Positions 11,112 through 22,599 of a stretch of DNA of 64,000 nucleotides are shown here, in pieces. The stretch is from Rhabdophis nuchalis (lineage: Eukaryota; Chordata; Lepidosauria; Squamata; Natricidae). The number at the start of each line of letters is the position of its first letter. Positions within the stretch are counted from its first letter, which is position 1. Where the stretch lies: the NCBI GenBank assembly GCA_039707465.1, contig CM077643.1, positions 248,749,919-248,813,918 on the forward strand. The letters run 5' to 3'. The notes under the pieces were generated by a model. It was given only the letters and a program-made list of their open reading frames with translations, was not told the origin of the DNA and did no database searches. Both the position numbers and the translations under genes were made by a program.

Positions 11112-12849
11112 TTTAGGAGAACATGGGCATTTATATGTAATTATAGGGTAACTTTTTCTTGCCTAAGGACAATGTCCCACTCATATCTCAAGAAACCGAA
11201 CCCAAATGGTTTATTAAATCTGCTTATGAAGCAACTGCTTTCATTCCAGGATATTTTCAGTAAGACAATCATAATCTTAATAAATGTTACTCCAAAGTCA
11301 GAGAGATGGGAGAAAAACCACTGAATTATATTAGCAGTGAATACATTTCCTTCTTGTATTTACAAGTATGCACTTATACATGTTCATGTTCTATATGATG
11401 TATGTTTCCATCAGTCTTTCACTTTATGTATTATCACCGGTCAGTCAGTTATAGTACTACCGTATATCACTTTGCTTTCCCTCCTGGTTTTTCCCACTAC
11501 ATCACTAAGTTGCACTATTACTAATTAAACATTTGCTACCCCTCTTTCTACCCCCTTTCTAATTCTTTTGTATCTTTGCTAACTTCATTATCTTGGATGT
11601 CATTTTCTCATCCATGGGATATAAATGTTTCTACTGATACATGGTTATAAAGAAGTAACTCTGAAATAAAGGAAAAATCATGTCCTTATCTCAAGATTGC
11701 TTGTTCTTCACCTTTCTAAAACCCAAGGATGACTAGGCCCTTAATCTGTTTTGAAGCTACAGTCATCCCAGCCAAGTCCATGCCGTAGGAACAGGCATTG
11801 ATGTAAAGACTGGAAGTTTGTAATCTTTCTTCCCCCTTTCTTCATTTCCCCAATTTGTGTGGGGATATTGAAATAATGCACTGTGCAGAATCGGATAAAC
11901 TAACATATATCTTAAAAGATAGACAAGACTCAACCTTTTTCAAAAGCTGGAATAGATGGTATTCATGGTATACTAGGAGAGTAATGGATACCAAGGGAAC
12001 CAATTAGATAGACTATTTAAGAAATCAATGTGAGAAATAAATAAGACAAGAGGATAGTAAATCTGAGAAAAAATATCTCTGTATAATTATAAATAATAAC
12101 TGATAAGTTAGACGGATAAACTCAATTTTCAATCTAGGGGACTAGACATTTCCCCGGTATGTTTATGTATGTCTTCCCAGCTACCCTTACTCTATATTTG
12201 TTGATTGTGTGGTTTTATATGGCAAATATTAATAAAGATTTATATTTATTAAAAAAAAGAAATAATGTTCTGATGGAGGCCTTTGTGGACAGGAATTATA
12301 ATATCTTCTCTGTTGGAAGGACAAGGATAAAGGAGGCAGGGCAAGCCCACACAGGCAGCTCTGAAGATCTTCAGGGCGAAGCCCACACTTCCTTAACATA
12401 GACAATCCAGCTAGTTCCTCTGTTGAAACACTTTTCATCCTGTTTTTGTTTCTCTATTCCTTTATTGTATTCTTGAGTCAGACAGCAAACGGGGGGGGGG
12501 GGGGGGAAGAGGGGGAAAAACCCCATGGTTTGTTTTTGAATAACCGGAGCCTTGACTGGCATTCTTTTGCTTCTGTTACTTCCTTTTGCTTAACTTCTTT
12601 ACATTTCGGCATGCCTGATTCATACTGACAGCCAGATGCGACAGTTAAAAAATAGTCAGAAATAGTTTTGGTTCATAAATCCTACAAAAAGCACTTCTAG
12701 CCATTGCCCTTGAGAACATTGCCTTGGATTCTGATGGTTCCTGGATCCATCTTGCTTCTGCCCCAAAACAGGCCAGGACTCAGCTTTTGATAGATACGAT
12801 TAAAAATAATCAAGACCATCTTGTCTGGATTTTTTTCCTTACGGTAATA
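11112..12849. other. Unannotated stretch with a G homopolymer
   Basis: No supported gene. A G-run of about 17 lies near 12490, which makes local length calls unreliable. Short open frames are not convincing. Confidence 0.35.
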
Positions 12850-13050
12850 AACAGGTGGGTTGCTGCTGGCGTTACTGCTGGTTCGGTGCGCGTGCGTGCA
12901 CAGTTGCCTATAAATAGGTCTGTGCATGCGCAGAACATTTAAAAATGCCAAAAAATCATGTCACAGAGACCGGGCAACCAGTTTGGAGGCATGGCACATC
13001 CTGGGTCACTGGTTCGCTCAAACCAGTGCAAGCTAGTAGCAGCCCACCTC
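12850..13050. mobile_element. hAT-type MITE with perfect TSD CGGTAATA
   Basis: The left part ACAGGTGGGTTGCTGC pairs with the right part AGCAGCCCACCTC. The perfect 8-bp duplication CGGTAATA lies at 12842-12849 and 13051-13058. The right end has lost the last three bases of the usual CACCTCTG terminus. The interior includes GCGCGTGCGTGCA and TGTGCATGCGCAGAAC. Confidence 0.85.
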
Positions 13051-13058
13051 CGGTAATA

Positions 13059-13810
13059 AGGTTGCACGCTTAAAGCCTCCCTGTTTCTTTGGACAGCTCT
13101 AAAACCGAGTTGTTTTTTATTCATGCTTGAGCTCTGGTAATGGAATTACATCATTACGTTGTAAATTTCTCAGTGCAATTATTTAAAAATAACACCATTT
13201 TGGAAACAGTCCAGCTGAGGTTAAGCATGTTTACACAACAACACTGATTTAAATGGAAAGAGTTTAACATATGCGTAGCCCTCCCACTGAATTTAGGATT
13301 AAAAATATTGCTTCGTGTAGACTGGCAGATAGTCAAGTTATTATTTCCTTTATATGAAGTTCCTTGTCATGCTAAACACATTGTTTTGATATTTAACGTA
13401 TTAATACTGATTCTGTTAATAACTTGCTACTGAATTTGGCATCAGACAGGAATACTGGCATTTGATATCATGTGCCAATATAATGTGTATTCTCTTTCTG
13501 TGGCAGGAGGACAGGAACCTGAAGGCAGGAATGACCACTTCCTCCACCCCTGGGAAGGCAATCTCCTCTCATTTTTTTCTGATGTATGCTGAAGAACGTC
13601 TACAAAAAAGGCAAGGCTTCAATCACATGGTTATGGCAACCATGGACTTTTTAATGCACATTCAAAAATGTGGGGCTTTGGTTGTAGAGTAAGGAGGGAC
13701 GATTGGGCTGTGCAACAGGATGACATTGTGAAGCTTGTGATCTTGTTAAATATCCATTTTTCTTCTTTCTCCTCCTCTTCCTCAACACCACCATCCTTTA
13801 ATGCATCACC
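13059..13810. other. Unannotated stretch
   Basis: No recognisable gene or repeat. Overlapping short open frames at 13462-13925 run partly into the following SINE. Confidence 0.35.
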
Positions 13811-14030
13811 GAGAGTCATGGTGGTGCAGTGGTTGGAGTGCAGTACTGCGGGCCAGTTCTGCAGTTCGAGTCTCACTGGCTCAAGGTTGACTCAGCCTTC
13901 CATCCTTCCGAGGTGGGTAAAATGAGGACTTAGATTGTTGGGGGCAATAGGTTGACTCTGTAAACCACTTAGAAAGGGCTATAAAAATGCTGGGAAGTGC
14001 TATAAGTCTAAGTGCTATTGCTATTAATAA
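13811..14030 (+). mobile_element. tRNA-derived squamate SINE, nearly full length
   Basis: The promoter boxes are GGTGGTGCAGTGGTTGGAG and GTTCGAGTCTC, followed by GGCTCAAGGTTGACTCAGCC, the GGGGGCAATA segment, TGTAAACCACTTAGA and the tail TAAGTGCTATTGCTATT. It is the best-preserved copy of this family in the window. Confidence 0.88.
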
Positions 14031-15714
14031 TTTCATGGGAAAAACACATTTAGGGGAACAATGCATATTAAAACAAGCAAACCCCCACCCCCCATTCTTA
14101 TTCTGGAAAAAATAGGGATGCATTCTTCACCATCTCCTGGTTCATCTCTGCCAGGTTTCAATATGGTAGTTCTTCAAAAACAACACAAGATAAGAAGCTA
14201 AGATGCCTTCTCCAGCCAGAATGCAAGATGCTACAGCATCTGTTAGAGCTCAGTGCCCTCACATTAAATAGGTTTGATCCCTAGTATGTTGGGTGCATTA
14301 CTCCTTGAACTCTTTGTATTTTTAGGAAAGTCTTTTAAAGTAATACTTTTATGCCATTTGGCTCTTGTTTTTCATTCATAGTCCATGGACAATTGTCTGG
14401 TGAGCATGACTTCATCAGAGGTTACCTTCATGCCCTCTCTCTCACCCTCTCCCTCCCTCCCTCTCTCCCTCCCTCCCTCTCTCTCTTACAAAATCCCCTC
14501 AAGCTCCTTTAAAACTATTTATAATCCTATGACTTCTAATGAAGTCTGGTATAGGTAGCCAATTAACATTTTGAACGGTTGCTGTGTAAGAGTAAATGGA
14601 GGTATAATTTAGAGGAAATGTGAACACATTAAAAGAATGGAGCCTGGGCAGAAAAGAGAAAAGTACTTCCAAGGAAAGGGAGACGAATTAATTTGCCTTC
14701 TGACCTGCAGCACATATTTTATTTACTTAGAAAAGCTGATCTTAGAAACTCAGTGATTCTATTTGCCATAACGGAAATTTTTTTTTGATAAAAGACCTCA
14801 TCTGTTGGGTTGAGCGGCACCAAATAAATGTGCATAGCACATGTCAAGGATAAATAATAATGAGGCTTTTAAAAAGTGAATCATTATTATGCATAACGTA
14901 GGAAAACACAGCAAAGCAGGAACAAAAATTACTGGCTTTAATTAGGAGACGTCCCAATCGTTTTGAGAGTCGGGTTTCATTTTAATTTGGTCAACCTTCT
15001 GAAGCCTCAAGTACAACAATAATGTTGGGCGGGAGGGGACTGTAACAGGAAAGCCAATGATGAAATGTCCCTGTTCTTGCATTTGCTGTTGAATTATATG
15101 ATTTATGGGCACTGTTAATGTTGGGAGGGACTTTAGTATATCAGATAAAGCTATAAAGAACTCATAGAGGCAAGCCCATCCAAAGAAAACCTGAACCTCT
15201 TTGTCCTTCTTTTTACTGAAACTTTGACATCTTGTGAGCTCCTGGGTCTACGGTGCGAAAGGCAGAACAACTGGGTAAGTCACATCCTGCCCAATGCTGG
15301 AGCCTGAAAAACATGAGGAGTCTGTTATTTCTGAAAACAGAAAAGCGCTGTAAAATTTTTATTCTCTTCAATAAAACAAACACAAAATTCCAGTTCTCTG
15401 TCAAACATTTCTGCCCAAATATTTTCATGAGTTACTCATGAGTTACATGAGTAGGGATTACGGTGCTGCCCACATCTTAGGCTGCTTCTGTATCTCTCGA
15501 AAAGTAGCATTTTGGACATATTTGCAAACATGGTTAGCTTGCTGCCATGGGAGGTACTTTAGATCCCTTTAATAAAGAAAGTTTTAACTTTCCTGCTAAT
15601 TGACGTATCATTCTCCAGGGTCCAAATATTATGAAGTAAACCCAAGTCAGCTGGTTTCTTTGCTTAGTTCTGAGACCTTCTTCGTAATATAATATGGCAC
15701 TTTAGAACAAAGTT
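14031..15714. promoter_or_regulatory. Unique AT-rich block, candidate conserved non-coding element
   Basis: This interval lacks recognised transposons apart from a CT-rich run at 14450-14486. Positions 14700-15010 are dense in homeodomain-type TAAT and ATTA motifs (GGATAAATAATAATGAGG, TTATTATGCATAACG, CTTTAATTAGGAG) in repeat-free sequence, which resembles vertebrate developmental enhancers. That reading is inference only and needs alignment. Confidence 0.2.
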
Positions 15715-15976
15715 AAATGTCATCTTCCCTGAGTCTTTGTACCACCCGGACCTCTGTGCTTGGGGCTCAGAACCCCGGAGTTCTGGGGAGCTGGTAGAGT
15801 TCTTTAAAGAGAATTTGGTTCTTTAAAGAGAATTCAGACGAGCGGACACTGTCTTGATTGAGTCATGTGACTGATTGTTTGGGGTTGAGGAAAAAACTTT
15901 GAATTAGCTGAAAACCAAGGGCCCCTCAGAGTTGGCTTTTACCAGATATGTACCAATATGATATTTCCAATAAAGC
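15715..15976 (+). mobile_element. Probable partial LTR, plus orientation
   Basis: It ends with ACCAGATATGTACCAATATG ... CCAATAAAGC, which matches, in the opposite orientation, the poly(A)-signal region of the LTR at 15977-16369. CATGTGACTGATTGTTTGG resembles the U3 part of that LTR. The left boundary is uncertain. Confidence 0.4.
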
Positions 15977-16369
15977 TGTCAGCGTTCCAAGTAACACCCC
16001 CAATGAAAGAAGACTCTGAGGCTTGAAGTTCCTCAAAGATCCATTTTATTAGAGATGTCATATTGGCACATCTGGGAAAACCCGAATCTGAAAGCTTCCA
16101 GGCTTTTCCCACTCAAATGAAAGTTCAAGGCCCTGCCCAGCACCCACATGCCCATCACATGGTCCAATCAGGCACCGTCAAAAACTGGAGATACCTCCCA
16201 GTCATACCATTGCAGCTGCAGAGTAAAATGTTCTTGACTCTCTGAGAAAGGAATGTTATTTTGACTATATCTCACCCATGCTGCATACAATCCCCCCTCC
16301 CATTTTCCCACAGTAGAAAATGTGGCAGGCCTGAAGGCCCAATGTAAAGGATGGCTTCCAGGTCTGACA
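15977..16369 (-). mobile_element. Probable solo LTR, minus orientation
   Basis: The plus strand begins TGTCAGCG and ends CTGACA, giving TGTCAG/CTGACA ends. On the minus strand it has a CCCAGATGTGCCAATATGAC block and an AATAAAATGG poly(A) signal near 16050, then an about 75-bp tail. No matching target duplication is visible, because the left flank is a second LTR-like piece. The overlapping short frames are not genes. Confidence 0.55.
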
Positions 16370-16394
16370 TTATACATATTGCAAAAAATATTTG

Positions 16395-16485
16395 AGATTT
16401 AGATTTTAGATTTTATTTGATTTTTATACCGCACCTATCTCCCAGACGGGACTCAGGGCGGTGAGGCACATTATTGGCCCAGATG
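16395..16485 (-). mobile_element. L2-like LINE 3' end fragment
   Basis: TTTTTATACCGCACCTATCTC followed by GGGACTCAGGGCGGTGAGGC resembles the inverted 3' end of the L2-like elements at 41712 and 62735. Only the tail remains. Confidence 0.6.
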
Positions 16486-16679
16486 CAAAGGAATGGGCAA
16501 TGCTTGTTAAAAGTACCAGTTGTTTTTGAGATTGCCATCTGATTAGAGAAGAATCTCTTAGAAAAGTTTGTACCTTACTATTCATTCTCACTTCCTCCTG
16601 AAGTCTCATCTGCATTTATCTCTTGTGGATCTTTCCCCACTCAAGACTGCAAGTTGAATGGAAAATTGATCCACTAATG

Positions 16680-16905
16680 CAGTGGTAGTCAACCTGGTTC
16701 CTACCGCCCACTAGTGGGCGTTGAAGCTTTCATGGTGGGAGGTAGGGGTTTTGTCCAATACTGAAGCACTTTCCTTTTTTAAATTTAATTGACTTCCCTA
16801 CTTTATAAATCACCATTACTGTAGAATTGGTGTGCTGTTAAATTTTTTTATTACTAACAGAGATACAAAAGTGGGCAGTAAGTATAAAAAGATTGACTAC
16901 CCCTG
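16680..16905. mobile_element. hAT-type non-autonomous transposon
   Basis: The ends are CAGTGGTAGTCAACCTGGT and GATTGACTACCCCTG. It is the same family as 49953-50180, sharing CCCACTAGTGGGCGTT, ATACTGAAGCACTTTCC and AACAGAGATACAAAAGTGGGC. The 8-bp flanks match poorly (CACTAATG, ATCTAGAG), so this copy is older. Confidence 0.8.
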
Positions 16906-17194
16906 ATCTAGAGGAACAAATTCCTTCTGAAGGGCAGCTGGAAGAATATTGTTGGATTCAAACAATTGAAATCAGTAGAATGTAAATGAGTCCTACCTCA
17001 GTTACCCTAAACAGTACTTAGATCAGTATAAATGTCTCTGAATTTGAATTGGTATCCAAAGGAGCTCTTCTGCATGTAAATCCTTTGAAAAGAAATGCTT
17101 TTGGGCAGGCATTTATACATACAAAGTACCTCTTTCTAGATAGTTAAAGCGGCTGCTTCTAGATTCATGGATACAGGTGTCTATTACTAAACTA

Positions 17195-17505
17195 TTTAAC
17201 AGAAGAACAGAGGAGGAAAGGACCTGACAGATCTTCTAGATCAAACCCCTGATGAAGCACCATTTCAGACAAGTGCCTGTCCAGCCTCTTCTTAAAAGTC
17301 TCCAGTGATAGAGCATTCACAACTTCTGACAGCAAGCTGTTCCACTGGTTAATTGTCCTCACTGTTAGGAAGTTTCTCCTTAATTCCAGGTTGCTTCTCT
17401 CCTTGATTAGCTTCCATCCATTGTTTCTTGTCCTGCCTTCTGGTGCTTTGGAAAATAAGTTGACTTTCTTTGTGGCAGCTCCTCAAGTATTGGAACACTC
17501 TGTCA
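17195..17505 (-). mobile_element. CR1 LINE fragment
   Basis: The inverted CR1 3' coding and tail sequence includes TGTTCCACTGGTTAATTG and TAGCTTCCATCCATTG. It corresponds to the C-terminal part of CR1 ORF2 seen at 61000. It is 5'-truncated and diverged. Confidence 0.8.
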
Positions 17506-17600
17506 CAGTGATGGTGAACCTTTTTGGCATCGAGTGCTGGCACTGCAAGTAAGAGTGCCAGCTTTCTTACCTTCATTATCATGACATTTTGCCCCAAATG
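17506..17600. mobile_element. hAT-like MITE left end fragment
   Basis: CAGTGATGGTGAACCTTTTT is the terminus of the family complete at 49346-49631. The body diverges after about 70 bp and no right end was found. Confidence 0.5.
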
Positions 17601-17942
17601 TTGTATCTCAAAATGTACTGAAAATGAAAATAAATTATCCATCTTGAACATGGTGCAAAATATCACCATAGGTTGAATCCAGAATTAGCACCTAAGATAT
17701 ACCAGTTAGGCAGTGTGTTCTTTCAGATTGCTTCAGAGGATCCCATGGATTGCATAGGAGCAGAAAGATCATTTCCCCCCCAGGTTTCTAAGCATGCCTG
17801 AAAAGACTACTGCTTTTCTTGTCGCTTTAATGAAACTTTAAAGCAGTGGCATTTCTTTTGAGATGCATGAAGAAGACTGGAAAAGAGCATGGTTGCTTAA
17901 ATTAGTAAAATATGTATATCCTATGCTCATGTTCTTCTAAAT

Positions 17943-18115
17943 ATTTGGGCACCAGGGACTGGTTCCATGGAGAGAGGTTTTTCCGTGGACCGGAGGGGCT
18001 GTGGTTTCACGTGCTGTTTGCATCCTGCAGATGTGACTTTGTTTGCTTCCATGGCCCAGTTGCTGGCATGCTGCAGACCAGTGCTGATCAACGGATCGAG
18101 GATTGGGGACCTCTG
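17943..18115. mobile_element. hAT-like element missing its left terminus
   Basis: The right end GATTGGGGACCTCTG is hAT-like. TTCTAAAT (17935-17942) and TTCTAAAA (18116-18123) flank it at 7 of 8 matches. The left end starts inside the element (GGGCACCAGGGACTGGTTCC), so about 20 terminal bases appear to be lost. Confidence 0.55.
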
Positions 18116-19415
18116 TTCTAAAATTTCAAAATGTGCTTCAGCTGAAACCATTAGAACTACTACTCTTATATTTTCCAAATGTAGATCAAATTCAACAGTG
18201 ATTCTATCCCATTCCCACCAGCATAGCTCATTTGAGTGGAGAAGGCAATACTTCTAGCTCAGAATATCAAGTTCCCTGGTCAGTCAGTCAGGCATCCATC
18301 CATCCATCTTTCCATCTATATCCCTATCCCTATACTTATTTCTATCTATTTCTATCTCTATATATAACTTTTAAATGTTACATTTAGGGTTAGGACTTCA
18401 GATCTGATGTTCAGTTAGAACATGTATGTCAGCTTAAGGTACCTCCCTTCCTCTTATGCCAAATATTATCCATTTGGCTATGTTAGCTTCAGAAGAACTA
18501 TCCTCATGCGATGGATTTTCAACATACATCCCTGTACCATCTTTCTAATCTCCACAGAACGAAGTATGATGTGAATGGAAGCAGTTCTGGGACCAATTAG
18601 CTTTTCATTAAATTTCTGTCATTAAATATGCTGCTAAATGCAACAATCAAGAACCCTGTGGAGAGAGTGGTTGAATAGAGAAGAATGTTGCTTATGTTCA
18701 AGGAGGAAGGCAGAGGACCACAGATTCTGCACGCTCCTCTGGGGTTCCTCTTTGAGTGTAACATCAATGAACTCATTCAGAGCATAGCATGTGGCACACA
18801 CTCAGCCTTAAGGTTGGATGCCTGCCACTTTCCTGGTTGCACATTTTGTTCTGGTGACACACTGCAGCTGCAAATGTCCACATTACTAAGAGGAGAAGTC
18901 TTGATAATAGATGTGGTGGCAGATTGCAGATGGAATTGAAACAGACATGAACGCATGGAGATGGCTCCACTTCTTTCTTTGCGGCGCTTTATCAACAAGC
19001 TGACTCTTTGCGGTTTATCAGCATTTTATTGTTCACAGAAGATTTGTTTTTCAGGGCCTCTTTAATTTTCCTAATCAGCCTTGATTTAGTTCTTTAATTT
19101 AGAAGCATAGCAGTTCTCTCTTGGTGAGCAAGAAATCATCCAAAGAAGTCAGCATGCATCTGAAATGTATCAGTTCAATAGAGCAGCTAGGGATAGCATA
19201 ATGAATCACAATTCTGGTGCACAACAAGATTTCAAAGTGCCACAATACTACTTTGTGCTGTACTGTGGAAAAAGTATATGCACACTGAAGTAAAGTTGCA
19301 AACAATTACATGTACCTTTTTCTCAGTTCATTTAAAAGGATTAACCTCCACTGAAATTAGAAGATTGGGATAACAATGTGCATAGTATCTACAATATTAC
19401 TTTCAGTTCTTTCAG
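18116..19415. other. Unannotated stretch
   Basis: No supported gene. Positions 18290-18365 are a degenerate CATC/TCTA-like simple repeat. The rest shows no named family. Confidence 0.35.
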
Positions 19416-19623
19416 CAATAGCAATAGCACTTAAGCTTATATACTGCTTCACAGTGCTTTATAGCATTCTCTAAATGGTTTACAGAGTCAGCATATTGCC
19501 CCCAACATTTTACCAACTTCGGAAAGATGGAAAGCTGAGTCAACCTTGAACCAGTTGGGTTCGAACTCCTGTCAGTGGATAGAATTGCAATACTGCATTC
19601 TAACCACTGCTTCACCAGGGCTC
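19416..19623 (-). mobile_element. tRNA-derived squamate SINE
   Basis: Inverted copy: tail AGCAATAGCAATAGCAC, then ATATACTGCTTCACAGTGC, TTTACAGAGTCAGCATATTG, and promoter boxes GTTCGAACTCC and CTAACCACTGCTTCACCAG. Confidence 0.85.
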
Positions 19624-20305
19624 TTTTAAGATAGTTATACTGAGATGCTACTTCTATCAGAGAAGAAGAAAACATTCTGTTACTACTATTTGTGCTATTA
19701 CTTTTTTCTATGGTGATCTTGTATCTCTGTTGATGGAGTTGATTGGATAATGAATGGAAGTGGATGTTGTCCAAACTGACCACAGTAGCCTATGATTTCC
19801 ATTTTCCCAATCTGGCCCTGATGACTGCAAGTCTGTAGCCCGACACATCCTGGAGGCACCAGATTGACTTGATTGCTCTTTGTTATTTGGAATGTACTAC
19901 AATCCACACAGCCTTTCATGTAGCATCTCATCACATTTATGTTGTTCAGGTGCACAGATGTAACATGACCAGTTATTCTGGGATGTTTTAGACCACACAG
20001 ACACCACTCAATCAAAGTAATCACTCAAGTGTCTTTTATACACACTCAAGTGCGTAACTAAGCAAAAGAAAGAGGCATCAGAAATAAAAGGGATTCAACA
20101 TGGTCATTCCTCCCTTTGGAGGTAGAAAACAAGGGGAGGTTGCATACTTGTTGGTATTTTTTCCTAGAAACACAAACTGAATAGAGGGCTCAAATCTATC
20201 CTGTCGTATATCTGATTTATGCTGAGCTCCAGATCTCTGCATATATTAATATCACCTGCAACAGAATATAGTCCTTCTGCATATCATCTACATACTGTAC
20301 ACATA
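19624..20305. other. Unannotated stretch
   Basis: No gene or clear repeat. Short minus-strand open frames near 19700-20020 have no known motif. Confidence 0.35.
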
Positions 20306-20892
20306 CAGCACATAAATTACAGCAATTTCATTAGTGACTGTTCAAAGTTACAACGGCACTGAAAAAAGTGACTTTGGACTGTTTCTCACACTTATGACCA
20401 TTGCAACATTCCCATGGTCACATGATCAAAATTCAGACCCTTGGCAACCGACTCATATTTATGGCGGTTGTCCTGGGGTCATGGGATCCCCTTTTCTGAC
20501 CTTTTGACAACCAAAATCAATGGGGAAGCCCCAGGGGTGAAATCCAGCAGGTTCTGACGTGTTCTGGAGAACTGGGAGTAGAAATTTTTAGTAGTTCAGA
20601 GATCCGGCATATGTCTCCTCTGGCTGACCCCAGAGTGGGTCAGCATGCTTCCCCTACCACACCCACCAAGCCATGTCCACAGAACCAGTAGTAAAAAAAA
20701 AAATGAATTTCACCACAGGGAAGCTCCATTCAGTTAAGAACCGTGTTACTAACTTAACAAATGCAGTGATTTGTTAAACAACTATGGCAAGAAACGTTGC
20801 AAAAGGAGGCAAAACTCACTTCGCAAACTTCACTTCACGCTTAGCAACAGAAATGTTGGGCTCTGTTGTGGTCATAAGTTGAGGACTACCTG
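20306..20892. mobile_element. Tc1/mariner-like MITE interrupted by a hAT MITE
   Basis: The right end is AAGTTGAGGACTACCTG followed by TA, and the left end CAGCACATAAATTACAGC is diverged but also preceded by TA. The interior (TTCAAAGTTACAACGGC, GGTCACATGATC, TTAAGAACCGTGTTACTAAC) matches copies at 60499 and 63328. A hAT MITE splits it at 20532-20718. Confidence 0.65.
20532..20718 (-). mobile_element. hAT-type MITE nested in the Tc1-like MITE
   Basis: It starts CAGGGGTGAAATCCAGCAGG and ends GAATTTCACCACAG. Flanks GGAAGCCC and GGAAGCTC match at 7 of 8. Removing it restores the order of the host repeat seen in the uninterrupted copies. Confidence 0.8.
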
Positions 20893-20921
20893 TATAGTGC
20901 TCAGGGCTGTAGCCCCTAGAC

Positions 20922-20995
20922 CAGGGGTGGGCAAACTTTGCAACTTGAAGTCTGAAGGACTTCAGACTTAAAGTTGCAGAGTTTGCCCACCCCTG
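20922..20995. mobile_element. 74-bp palindromic MITE with perfect TSD
   Basis: Almost the whole element is an inverted repeat, from CAGGGGTGGGCAAACT to AGTTTGCCCACCCCTG, with a GAAGTCTGAAGGACTTC centre. The perfect duplication CCCTAGAC lies at 20914-20921 and 20996-21003. Confidence 0.9.
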
Positions 20996-21006
20996 CCCTA
21001 GACCCA

Positions 21007-21380
21007 TGATGGTGAACCTATGGCATGCGCGGAGCCATATCTGAGGGCACGGGAGGCGTTGCCCTATGTTAGCTAGAACGCGCGTATGTGCGTGCTGACT
21101 AGCTGATTTTCGGCCTTCCGGAGGGTGGGGGAGGCTGTTTTCACCTTCCCCAGGCTTTAGGAAAGCCTCTGGAGCCTGTGGATGGTGGAAAAGGGGCCCA
21201 ACGGGCCTACCGGAAGTTCAGAAACCGAATCTGGAACTCTGGAGGCTCCAGTGAGGCGCGCAGGGTGTATGTGTGTGCAGGTGGTTGTGCGTACATGCAT
21301 TGGGGGGGGGGGAGGAAGGCATTGCATTATGGATGTGGGCACACACACACACATTTTTTTGGCACCTAAGCAGAAAAAAA
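21007..21380. mobile_element. Degenerate hAT-like MITE
   Basis: ATGATGGTGAACCTATGGC matches the terminus of the 49346 family. The interior is GC-rich, with alternating GTGTGTGCAGG and a G-run near 21301. The right end merges with CACACACACATTTTTTTTGG and is not clear. Confidence 0.45.
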
Positions 21381-22590
21381 TCATTCGTCATGACTGTCCT
21401 AGACTTTCCTCTAATAATGCTTATGAATCTTAGTAGTGTAAAAACCATCCTAGCAAAACAGGTGAAACATGGTAACCAAACACGGCTAATGCAGTCAAAA
21501 CACAAATAAAAATTCCTTCCTTTCTCCCAAAAGGCGGGAGAAAAGGGAAATTCTGAGCTCTGTAGCCTGCAAAAATTTTAAGTATGTGTATGCTTGGCTT
21601 TCAGCCACCAAAGGATTGACAATCTTTGTTAAAGATCATTGGGAAAAAATGTTGCTTTTGGTGCCAGAGATAATTAAAGATGGTGTATGAAGTAATATTA
21701 AAACTGAACTCCATATTTGATCATTGTCAGTATAATTTTTCCAGTCACTATCCTTAGGCTGGCCAGGTAATCTTCCCTCACAACATTTTTGCTGGCATTA
21801 GGAAGCAGAAGGATGCTGTGTGAATCATGGGGAAGATAGCTATTTGTTTCATATTTTAAAATGAACCATTCCTGATTCTCTTGGCCTTCCCAAGCCTGGA
21901 ATATACCTATCCTTACATATTTAAGTTTCTCTGATGCTTGGCTCTCTGATTAAAACCAAAATGTCTGAGGGAAAAAAATGCCGTTCCGAATGGAATTGCA
22001 AAAATGCCTAACTTTGGGAGTTGGGGATGAATATAACTTTTTTTTTGTTTTTAGAAAAAACACACAGAACTGGGCAACTGTCTGTTTCAAAAAAAGAAAC
22101 CCAGAAACCTTGTAGAAAGCAACTTAATTAGATTTGCTCATCCCACCTCCCCCGCCCCCCTCAAAAACTACGGGCTGTATCATTCATACCTATCACAACC
22201 CCCGTTTTCAGCCAAGACACACACAAATCTCAGGACGAACCCAGCCAGTCACCCTTCCCCTCCTTCCCAGTTTCATTGCTTTCTTTTGGATCTTACCCTT
22301 TAATGTGCTACTACCACGGGGGAAAATTCTTTCATAACATAATGGGTATGTTAAAACAAAATAAAGCAGTGGGCCACCAGCAGCCTGGCGAGAAAACAGT
22401 CCCACAGGTTGTTCTCGAGCTGGCCCAGAAGCAGGTATACTGCCTGCAGCCAAGTGCATGTACCAACTCATTTTCCAACTGCTGGAAATCTTCATTCCAG
22501 GCCTCACATGTGGGTGCTGCGACTGCCAAACATGCTCTCTAAATGGGGCCAGAAGTAGAATCAACAGAGAAAGGAGAAACCAAAGGGGGC
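21381..22590. other. Unannotated stretch
   Basis: No supported gene. Overlapping open frames on both strands at 22200-22700 lack recognisable domains and probably reflect low stop density in a GC-richer patch. Confidence 0.35.
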
Positions 22591-22599
22591 CGCCTTCAT

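Noticed and set aside
17927..18257. Overlapping 83-96 codon frames
   Set aside because: They fall within a hAT-like element and have no known motif.
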